Source: Diplonema japonicum | Taxonomy: Eukaryota > Euglenozoa > Diplonemea > Diplonemida > Diplonemidae | Direction of reading: 5' to 3' | Length of the DNA stretch: 64,000 bases | NCBI GenBank assembly: GCA_964019335.1 | Contig: OZ025687.1 | Location: 124,001-188,000 of the forward strand | Shown here: piece after piece, positions 20,601 to 27,663 of the stretch | How positions within the stretch are numbered: the first letter of the stretch is position 1 | Layout: each line of letters starts with the position of its first letter | Notes under the pieces: generated by a model | Database searches by the model: none | What the model saw: the letters and a program-made list of their open reading frames with translations, nothing else | Told to the model about the DNA's origin: nothing | Translations under genes and position numbers: made by a program

Positions 20601-23600
20601 TACGAGACCCGACAAAAAGATTGGCAGTTCATAACGTCCGCTATCTTCCCACACGCGGATGCCGTCTGGACTTGCGAACTTGAAAAACGGCGGATCGTTC
20701 ACAGGCGTGACGTCTATGATGAACTGAACAGGCAACGACTGTGCTTGGTGGGGAGGCGAGGACAGACCGCTGTCCGTGCATATTACATTCAGTGTGAACT
20801 GACCTGTCGTGTTCCCCTCTGTCCTGAACTGCAGGGCTGCCGTCTTACTATCCACACTTAAAGCTAGATGCGGCTGAATAGCAAAACCCTGTACCACAGA
20901 AGGACTAACAATACACGACACACTCTGCGTCTCGTCAGCATGGCCAGCACTGATATCGGAGACGAACCTGTCAATTATTACTAGAGGGCTGTCCTCCAGC
21001 ACAGTAATTACGTTGTTGTTCACCTTGAACGCAGGCGGTCTGTTAGCGTGCGCAATAAATATCTGCAGTGTCAGCCTTTTTGACGTGTCACACCCGCCCC
21101 TCTGCACTCCGCCATCGTCGGTGGCAGCCACTGTTAGTGTGACAGGCCCAGTGACGCCATCCTTTGGGTGCAGTACAATGCCTGTAGCTTCAAAATGTGG
21201 CTCTATCACAAAGTAGCTGGGCTTGCTGATTGACAGCACCTTGAACGACAGCACTTGGTGGTCCTCACGGGGCCCCGCAGAGGAAGACAGAATCACCGGC
21301 TCTGTGACGGCCCCGTTGTCGTAGATGTTCAGCTGCTGCGAAACAACCTCCAGTACAGGGCAATCGTTAACCGGGACAACAGTAAAGGGGAACGTCCTCA
21401 CGACACCGGCACCGGACGAGTCCACAAGCCTGCATGTACCCGTCGTCTCACCATATGCATCCTGCGCCACTTCAAACATCATGTCCCCTGTCGTGGAGTC
21501 CACGTTGAGAGATGTCCCTGCCTTTAGGAGCGTGGCGTCATCAAGGCGGCAACTGAACGTCAGGCTTTGGAAGGACTCCCCTGGCGTGCCTGCCGTGATC
21601 TGCCGTGCCCACTGAGGTACCCTCACAACATCGGGGGTGTCTTCCGTTGCTACAAGAGGCAGCGGCGAGATATCAAAGGCAGGTGGTTGGTTGGAGGTGA
21701 CCACTATCAGTGTTGAGTGTGTACTAGTGGTATCGTCACCGCCTCCATCATCTGTTGCCGTAATGACGAGAGTCTGCTGCATCGATCCTGCAGGGAAGAG
21801 ACCTGGCTTGAGCGCAAACTTTAAGAGACCTGAAGGTGCTATTGTTGGGAGCGTAGTGAACCAACTTGGGTCAGCAGGAGACACACTGTAGGTCACCTGC
21901 TGGGCTGCTTCGTTGGCAGGTCCCGGTGTTGAAGTGACGAAGCTGGGGAAGGTCAGTACTGGGCATTGTTCCTTATAGCACGCATCAACTACAACACTCA
22001 TCCGGGCCTGCAGCGTAGGAGGGTCGTTCACACTCACCACCGTCAATTTCACGCCCAGCGTTGGTGACCTGTTCCCCGCGCTGTCGATGGCCGTAATGCT
22101 CAATATAGTCTCTCCATGCGCATCAGGTGCTGTCTCGAAGATGAGTGTTCCAGACACAGGATCGATGCGGAGTGGCGTCGTCGCCGCAAATAGTGAGCCG
22201 TCACTTGCAGCAATTTCAAAGGCCACTGCTTGGTCCTCGTCAGGAGGCCCCCCACCGTACCTCCTGATGAGATTGTGCAGCTGCATCAAACCTTCATCCT
22301 CCAGGACAGAAACACTTGTGACAAGGTTCGTCTCTGTGCAAGTGCCGCCTTGTGTTCTACCAATGCAGATGCTAGTACTGGTGCTTCCCGAGCACATAAA
22401 CTCAGGCCGGACACACGATTCGTGGAGCTCAATAAAGGGGGGGTCATCGACGGGCAAGATGGTGATAGGGAAGGTGAGTGTGATGGTGTTGTTACCAGGA
22501 CACTGCCCAGTGCCGGTGCCGCCGTTGTCAGTGATGGTACATGTAACTGTTGCAACGCCGTTCTTGTCTGCAGCTGTCGTGAATACGAGATCGGCACTGA
22601 CGTCACCGTTGAGGATAAGCTGCGGCTGATCACTGAACAAGGAAGGGGCGGTGTTGAGACATCCAACAACGTCTACAGACTGCGTATTTGCTTCTCCCGC
22701 ACCAGGCGAAAGCCCCGTCAGCCACTGTGACCTGCGAACAGCTCCCACATCTTCATCAACAACCACAGCCTGGCCCAGCGTGGCCGTTGGTGGGTCGTTC
22801 GTACTGACTATAGTGATTGTAAATATCGTGTCTACTGTTTTTGCAACTGGTGTGCCGTTATCTGTCGCCCTCACGTACACCGTGGCAGTGCCAGATGCGT
22901 CAGGCTGCGGCTGGAACCGCAGAACCCCCATGGAGTCGATGCTTGGCTGCTCACTGAACAGCGCCGCCTGCTGTGTGGACACGTCAAACGTGACCTGCTG
23001 CGAGGCTTGTTCTTGCATGTCGCACACGGTACTTAGTTTAATGCTGCCCGCACAGATGTGGGTGGCCCATTGCATACCACCCACGTCTGCGTCCTCGCAC
23101 ACAGACACATCCCCACTCGCCACGAAAGAAGGATTGTCGTTACGTGGTGTCAAATTAATGCAGAACTGTTGTGCAACACTCGAGGCACCATGCAAATCGG
23201 TTGCAATGACGTCGTAGCAGCAGCCACCAGGCGGTGTTGTGGCGAAGGTATGTGGAATGAACCGCAGGTCGCCTGAAGGCAGGTCAATAACTGGCGGAAC
23301 ATCGAAAAGGGCAGCGCACTGAGGCGTTACAGGTACAACATTAATGCGCTCCACACGATCCCCGTTGTCGCAGCTGTCAAAAGGCTCCGCAAAAATGTCA
23401 GTGAGGAAACCAAGTCGTCGTTCTATAGTTCCCGTGCCCTCCGCTGCGGTCACCATGTTTGATGGCATGGTGAAGCCAGGTGGCGTGTTCTCGGGGTTAA
23501 CTGTGATAGAAAAGGTGTAAGGCACGCCAAGCGCATTCTCACCCATTTGTGATCCGGCAATAGCCCCTCCGTTGTCGATAGGCTGAACTGTGACCTCTAC

Positions 23601-24590
23601 AATGCCACACTTACCAGGAGCGAGGTTGAACGTGAGGTCTCTGCACGGCAGCTCCTCACCAGCGGGGACCGGAGCTATGGTGGGAGGTGTTGTGAAGAAG
23701 GTCGGATCAGATGTGGTGATGGCGAAGCTCACCTCTTGGTACGGCCACTCCATCCACCCGCCGTGGTCTATGTTGCATGCCCAATTGGGCACAGTTACCT
23801 GTGCACCCTCTGACGTCGTGACAGGCCCAAGCGGGCGGAAAGATGGCGGATCATTCACCGGTTCGATGTTGATGGCAAATATTTGCCGGTTGCATGGCGT
23901 GGGATTCCCGCCGAAGAGCTGCCTGTTGCACTGTTGGTTGCATGGCACGTTAAGCCCTTGGTTAACAGGCAACGCAGGGCAAGGGTTCACGTCCACTTGG
24001 CAGTGGCACGGTACGTTATTCAGTGGATACGCAATGCCGTCGTCTTCTAACCACACTTCGAAAAAGGCCAACCCCCATCTGTCTGGGTTGGTCTCGAAGG
24101 TTAGGGTGCCGTATCCTGTGTCCTTGCTGTCGGGATTACCTGCTGCATAACAAGGGATCAGAGGCAGCCCGTCGCAAAGGTTGGGATCAGGCCACAGGTT
24201 CCCCACAGCCATGCCCGGGTCCATGACATCAGCATCGCGCTTCTCTGTGCCCACAGGCCCCCTGTGGAAGAACTGCTGTGGGGCTGGGTCTGTGACCCTG
24301 TTCGGCGACCAGAAGGGGCTTGTGGGGTTTGCTGGGTCGGGTCTTGTAATGTTGATCAGTCTGAACTTGAACTCCAGTGTCTGCCCACCCCCGTTACAAT
24401 CGCTCACACCACATGCCCATTGCTCCACATAGTACGGGCCCCCGTCTTCAACGAACAGCCTGTCAGCAAAGTGCGGGATATTGTTGTTGTTCAGTGTGAA
24501 GGTCGGTGGATGGTTCCCTATGATGCCTCCCACTATGTGAGACTGGATTTCAAACCTGCATATCAGCACTGCCAGCGCCCAGAGTCCCAT
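17631..24590 (-). CDS. giant surface protein with ~17 NDPP/cadherin-like domains
   Basis: The product is a single-exon protein of about 2320 residues. I start it at the Met of MGLWALAVLICRFEIQS, a good signal peptide, because CTTCACAG ends 13 nt upstream; an in-frame Met 13 codons earlier lies across that acceptor. The body is about 17 tandem units of 110-125 residues. Each opens with (V/I)NDPP.F or a variant (ENTPPGF, SNQPPAF, ANRPPAF, YNSPPVV, VNDAPLF) followed by an ED(S/T/G) turn and ending in a YD/DNGG-type strand. These are cadherin-like/tandem-95-type beta-sandwich domains that often bind calcium. After them come a roughly 90-residue domain, a membrane helix (FPVAVVAVVVSGVLLLGILG) and a 50-residue tail starting HLKCRK. 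It is likely a cell-surface adhesion or recognition protein. Confidence 0.75.
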   Translation of the reverse strand: MGLWALAVLICRFEIQSHIVGGIIGNHPPTFTLNNNNIPHFADRLFVEDGGPYYVEQWACGVSDCNGGGQTLEFKFRLINITRPDPANPTSPFWSPNRVTDPAPQQFFHRGPVGTEKRDADVMDPGMAVGNLWPDPNLCDGLPLIPCYAAGNPDSKDTGYGTLTFETNPDRWGLAFFEVWLEDDGIAYPLNNVPCHCQVDVNPCPALPVNQGLNVPCNQQCNRQLFGGNPTPCNRQIFAINIEPVNDPPSFRPLGPVTTSEGAQVTVPNWACNIDHGGWMEWPYQEVSFAITTSDPTFFTTPPTIAPVPAGEELPCRDLTFNLAPGKCGIVEVTVQPIDNGGAIAGSQMGENALGVPYTFSITVNPENTPPGFTMPSNMVTAAEGTGTIERRLGFLTDIFAEPFDSCDNGDRVERINVVPVTPQCAALFDVPPVIDLPSGDLRFIPHTFATTPPGGCCYDVIATDLHGASSVAQQFCINLTPRNDNPSFVASGDVSVCEDADVGGMQWATHICAGSIKLSTVCDMQEQASQQVTFDVSTQQAALFSEQPSIDSMGVLRFQPQPDASGTATVYVRATDNGTPVAKTVDTIFTITIVSTNDPPTATLGQAVVVDEDVGAVRRSQWLTGLSPGAGEANTQSVDVVGCLNTAPSLFSDQPQLILNGDVSADLVFTTAADKNGVATVTCTITDNGGTGTGQCPGNNTITLTFPITILPVDDPPFIELHESCVRPEFMCSGSTSTSICIGRTQGGTCTETNLVTSVSVLEDEGLMQLHNLIRRYGGGPPDEDQAVAFEIAASDGSLFAATTPLRIDPVSGTLIFETAPDAHGETILSITAIDSAGNRSPTLGVKLTVVSVNDPPTLQARMSVVVDACYKEQCPVLTFPSFVTSTPGPANEAAQQVTYSVSPADPSWFTTLPTIAPSGLLKFALKPGLFPAGSMQQTLVITATDDGGGDDTTSTHSTLIVVTSNQPPAFDISPLPLVATEDTPDVVRVPQWARQITAGTPGESFQSLTFSCRLDDATLLKAGTSLNVDSTTGDMMFEVAQDAYGETTGTCRLVDSSGAGVVRTFPFTVVPVNDCPVLEVVSQQLNIYDNGAVTEPVILSSSAGPREDHQVLSFKVLSISKPSYFVIEPHFEATGIVLHPKDGVTGPVTLTVAATDDGGVQRGGCDTSKRLTLQIFIAHANRPPAFKVNNNVITVLEDSPLVIIDRFVSDISAGHADETQSVSCIVSPSVVQGFAIQPHLALSVDSKTAALQFRTEGNTTGQFTLNVICTDSGLSSPPHQAQSLPVQFIIDVTPVNDPPFFKFASPDGIRVWEDSGRYELPIFLSGLVAGPEDEKSQVTQVTCSPTERAFLLDTIDLHVSTTDNGLGTHTASLSFIVAPEVFGTATLECCAVDNGGTANQGENNYCSSTTIEVRPINDPPSYILSQIEVQEIQGSGSPVEMVFRRFISNAVPGPSQEWLDELAPPQTLLVPILTVKDTGIISGSAKLVSTPSISGVLGESYDLVLYLVRGMCGVVEGTVTISDSGGSTPHASDKPIAVTKPFVIQVACINDPPQYRPGGKIVICEDEGLHMSQWATQISPGYLEDSQGLSFDLELTNGDICNAFKRPPQLFPNGTFKAETNSDKWGVCEFRVTLEDSMAKKALQVSELEVEVLPVNDRPVFNSIKSPVVVSEACVTACDDCSAGCNEMHTIRNWCSGVSAGPREDTQGLEFVVSLTKIDTLDDWRLGSPAGPLITNISAYFSTPPSLSPETCHLTFQALPHLWGNFTFSVILRDNAGRGAGQCGSGFDTSEHAVLQVYIEPYNSPPVVTLNASIVDVFEDSGVNRFQDMIVEVGGGSFETADDVVLSVTTTEGHLFGRPPYIEGKMLVLQPADNRVGVANITFKVSDASKWAAVSLLVRVLPVNDAPLFTPGPVVASIEDSGEHLVQRWATDIKPGPVDEEGQVLFFTVLFDDVRQRSWFAVPPAITPSGDLTFELLPDAFGEVHLSVTLYDNAGTAHGGSNMSTPLPLHISVTGVNDAPIFTTEFSSVILPQGSVNVVRKYGKVIQPGPPNEVYQGVIARSDITDGSEIFSALPVMGADGVLVFSLKPAIWGTAHATFRLEDSEGASSPTRHLSITSERMETAFMLTSTLTQEQLVLGLLGGLGIAQSQLNIVSYEGSTLTFAFNDGQKQAEYLTNALVGLLRNTPSREALGITSSSYKTPEGNTVVVVPVSGQAPVAKEQNNDGSDDFPVAVVAVVVSGVLLLGILGGVLVYHLKCRKVPEEEDSEKPTNKQYEVASNPLPESLPSSNTNSDSALFRPTHQPVNPLSTVFQNSMG

Positions 24591-24711
24591 CGCATGTTTG
24601 TTCCTGTGAAGTGTAAGACTGCAGTCCACAAGGCTGATAACGACGCGTGGATCAAAAGTACTAAAATGTAACGTTTACATGTAAGGATTCTAATGTTGTG
24701 TCCGCTTCGAG

Positions 24712-26472
24712 CTACGGGACAGGCCAAGCCCGCACTTGCACAACACCATGTGGATAGATGGTGCCAGATGAGCTCTGCACATCGAAGGGTGTATGGTTCA
24801 CCAAGGGCTTAGCTTGCGCCTTGTGCACTGGAAGGGTATCCACCGGCGGGCTCGGGGATCTGCACGGTGATACCATAGGGACACCACCACGGGTGCGCTT
24901 CACTCGTGCCTCGCCTCTTGTCCCAAGCACATTCAGCATCTCATCAAGGCTTTTTGGGTGTACCTTCCTCTCCTTTTTCTCACCACCAACATTCGTTCTC
25001 ATTGCCTCCCGCCACCTGCTCTCCTCCCCTTCGTAGTAGTGGTGGTGCACGTGGATCTCTTTCCGTTTGCCTTTCTTATGCTCTTTTCGTCGTGCTCTCC
25101 TTTCTTTGTCTTTTTCTTCATCCAACTCTTGCTTCAGCCTTGTGTTAGCTTCAAGCAAAGAGCGCACCAACTGCCGGTTGTTCGGAGGAGACTGCGACGG
25201 CGTGCGTTGTTGGTGCGGTAGGGGGAGGGAGATGGGGTGGTGGTAGTGCAGGTGTTTGGGCGACGGGGGCAGCGTGTGTTTTGGCTGCAAGTTGCCATCA
25301 GCTTCGTGCTGGGGCTGCAGGGGCCGGGGCTGGTATTGTTGATACTTCTGTTGCTGCTGCTGTTCATGGCGGCGGGGCTGGTTCACCTGAGGCGCCCGCT
25401 GCTGGGGAGAGTCTTGAAACTGTTGCTGTTGCTGTTGGGGCTGTTGCATTGGCTGATACTGCCTTTGCCTAGGAGACTGCAAACCCGAAGGAGATTGTGG
25501 CTGGGGCTCTGGCGAAATACTTTGACGCCTCCTGATGAGAGGGTGTGTCGGGCTATTTTGCGTTTGCTGCTGGGCGTTCTGGTACCGCCTTTGCTCCTGC
25601 TGTGTTTGTGTCTGCGACTCCTGATAGTTTGGGATCTCTACCCAATTGTACTCTGGTAATGAGTGTAGATGCGGCTGCTGCGGCTGCAGCTCGTAGTGCG
25701 GCTCTACCACTGGCTGCAGGGAGGGCTGTCGCGGCAGTTGTTCAGGATGAAGGTACCTCTGCTGAGAAGCTTGCATGGGCTGCTGAGTACGAGCAGTCGG
25801 GGCAGATTGCATTGGGGGCTGGGGCGAAGCCGCCAGGCGAGCTTTCAGTCTTGTAAGCTCACCTCGCAGCTTTTGATTGTTCATCTTCTCCCTCTGAATG
25901 TCTGCGTTGTTGCTAACTACCACCTTCTGGAGTGCACCACGGTTCTTTTTCCACCATAACGCCTCGAGCCATCTGAAGTAGTAGCTCCTTCTGAGTCGCT
26001 CTGAAGCGGCCTTAGCCATGCACTCTATTGCAGGGAGCTTAGCATTCCTGTTCCGGGTTTTCTTAGGAATGGGCAAACTTGCTGGTAAGGCGAGCTGATC
26101 AGCAGGTTCTGGACCGTACTTAGCAACGAGGGCACTGAGTAGGGTCTCCTCTCTTCCCGCATGAGCTTCGAGAAGTTCATCGACGTCAGAAAGTTTATCA
26201 GGCGCGAAGCAGGTGTACATATTGGTCAGCCTTCTGCGGTAGTCAAGGTCAGGTTTATGAGAATTCACGTCCATGTATGGCACTGGCTCCGGCCCGTGAA
26301 TCTTTACCAAAGCAGCAAACATCATCTCCTCACCCCCCTCAGCATCCTCGAGCATGTCATCTATTATCACAAGCTTGCTTGCGTCATAATGTTCATAAAA
26401 CCTCACGAGCCTCGCCCGGTACGCGTTCCCTTCACGAGCCCCGCTGCCCGACTTCCCCTTCCTTGGGTACAT
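24712..26472 (-). CDS. Gln/Pro-rich protein with two KYGPEP-type helical repeats
   Basis: The product has 586 residues in one exon. The N-terminus carries two about 47-residue repeats: YRARLVRFYEHYDASKL...LVKIHGPEP (residues about 19-65) and YRRRLTNMYTCFAPDKL...LVAKYGPEP (about 77-123). The pattern (R.L..FY..Y.P.KL..VD.LLE...G.EE.L...LV.KYGPEP) recurs in many protist proteins and, from memory, is common in kinetoplastids; its function is unknown. The next segment (about 130-210) is helical with a short coiled coil. Residues about 220-430 are extremely Gln/Pro-rich, then a basic helix (ERRARRKEHKKGKRKE) and a Ser/Pro tail. It is probably a cytoskeletal or scaffold protein. A second gene with the same repeat lies at 36728-38308. 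Confidence 0.68.
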   Translation of the reverse strand: MYPRKGKSGSGAREGNAYRARLVRFYEHYDASKLVIIDDMLEDAEGGEEMMFAALVKIHGPEPVPYMDVNSHKPDLDYRRRLTNMYTCFAPDKLSDVDELLEAHAGREETLLSALVAKYGPEPADQLALPASLPIPKKTRNRNAKLPAIECMAKAASERLRRSYYFRWLEALWWKKNRGALQKVVVSNNADIQREKMNNQKLRGELTRLKARLAASPQPPMQSAPTARTQQPMQASQQRYLHPEQLPRQPSLQPVVEPHYELQPQQPHLHSLPEYNWVEIPNYQESQTQTQQEQRRYQNAQQQTQNSPTHPLIRRRQSISPEPQPQSPSGLQSPRQRQYQPMQQPQQQQQQFQDSPQQRAPQVNQPRRHEQQQQQKYQQYQPRPLQPQHEADGNLQPKHTLPPSPKHLHYHHPISLPLPHQQRTPSQSPPNNRQLVRSLLEANTRLKQELDEEKDKERRARRKEHKKGKRKEIHVHHHYYEGEESRWREAMRTNVGGEKKERKVHPKSLDEMLNVLGTRGEARVKRTRGGVPMVSPCRSPSPPVDTLPVHKAQAKPLVNHTPFDVQSSSGTIYPHGVVQVRAWPVP

Positions 26473-26540
26473 ATTTCATATAATACTGGTTTAGATTTGC
26501 GATGGCGTCTCAGAACTTCCAGTAACCACAAATAGGGCCT

Positions 26541-27543
26541 TTACTTGTTAATGCTGTACAAGCCACGGGAAAGGATGTCTTCCCGCACGCTGAATGCTAT
26601 AGTGATGACCCTCTCCATTGGAGACTCGGGTAAGTTGTTGAGAAGCTGTGATAGCGTTGTTCCCCCATTTTCTTCTTTCTTAACACACCTCTAATATGCC
26701 AATTCGCTCCAGTTCCATGAGGCGCTCCGAGTGGACCTGAAGCAAGGCGAGGCAGACACATATGTGAAGAGATTCCTGTTTTTTTTTTCCCTTTTCCAAC
26801 TGTCCTTTTTCATTGTTGTCCCATACCACTTGCGTCATATCTACTAAGTATAAGTCCCATAACCGCATCAGGTTGGCAGGGGGGAGCTGCTTTGATAGGA
26901 CGGTGGTGATCCACTCAAGGGCCCACTCATTGGGGTACACTTCCTCTGCCTCGAAGACCTGGTACAGGGCAGGTTGTGTGTGGCGGAAAAGCATGGAGAG
27001 GGTAGACACAGATTCACGGATAGAAGGGAAAACAGTGTCTTTTTGGTACAATGTATCCATGAAATTGGTGAGACTGTGGTAGGTATCGACAGGGTCAGGC
27101 ATGACCTGAAGGAATCGGTAGGCAATGCAGACCACGGCAGCGCACCAAGTGGATTCCATAGCGGGGCTGAGAGACTTGTGGATGGATGCGTGTCGGGAGC
27201 ACAGGTACACACGCAGGATGCCGCTTAGTGTGTTTCGCACATCTACATCGTATGCAGCATTCTGATACAGCTTTGTGAACTTCTTCATCAACTCTTTGTG
27301 CAGCCTGCCCCCGTCCCCCGAAAACCCTAACAGTAGCTGATACTCCTCTTCTTTCTTCCGCATTCTTGTCAGCTCCGCGCTCTTGTCCACCGTCGACACC
27401 TGCAGCAAATATTTCCACACCACCTTCCGCCTCTGCAAAGGAATCCCATACTTACTCGCCTCCCTCAATCTCTCCAAGTCCACAAGCATCTCGGCATCAA
27501 GCTCCTTCGTGAAGTCATCGTCGGCATGTTCGTTTGCCGCCAT
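26541..27543 (-). CDS. TBC-domain protein, probably catalytically weak Rab GAP
   Basis: Two exons give 319 residues. The intron at 26646-26688 (43 nt, GTGTG...CACAG) must be spliced to reach LLNNLPESPMERVI and the stop. TBC proteins accelerate GTP hydrolysis by Rab GTPases. Visible elements are GIPLQRRKVVWKYLL (first helix), YDVDVRNTLSGILRVYL (arginine-finger region) and NEWALEWITTVLSKQLPP followed by NLMRLWDLYL. The glutamine finger region, normally Y.QGM, reads LSPAMESTW, so the Gln is missing. It may act as a scaffold like other atypical TBC proteins. I chose MAANEHADDD as start because CATATAG lies 5 nt upstream; an earlier in-frame Met precedes that site. Confidence 0.75.
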
Positions 27544-27663
27544 CCCACCTATATGCGGTTGATACTGTGCAGGGCTTTGCCATCTACCTAAACATCTAAG
27601 AGAACGTAGGGGATCTATTGCCAAAAGTGTTGCTCTAGTTAATTACAAAATGGTGTCCGTTCG

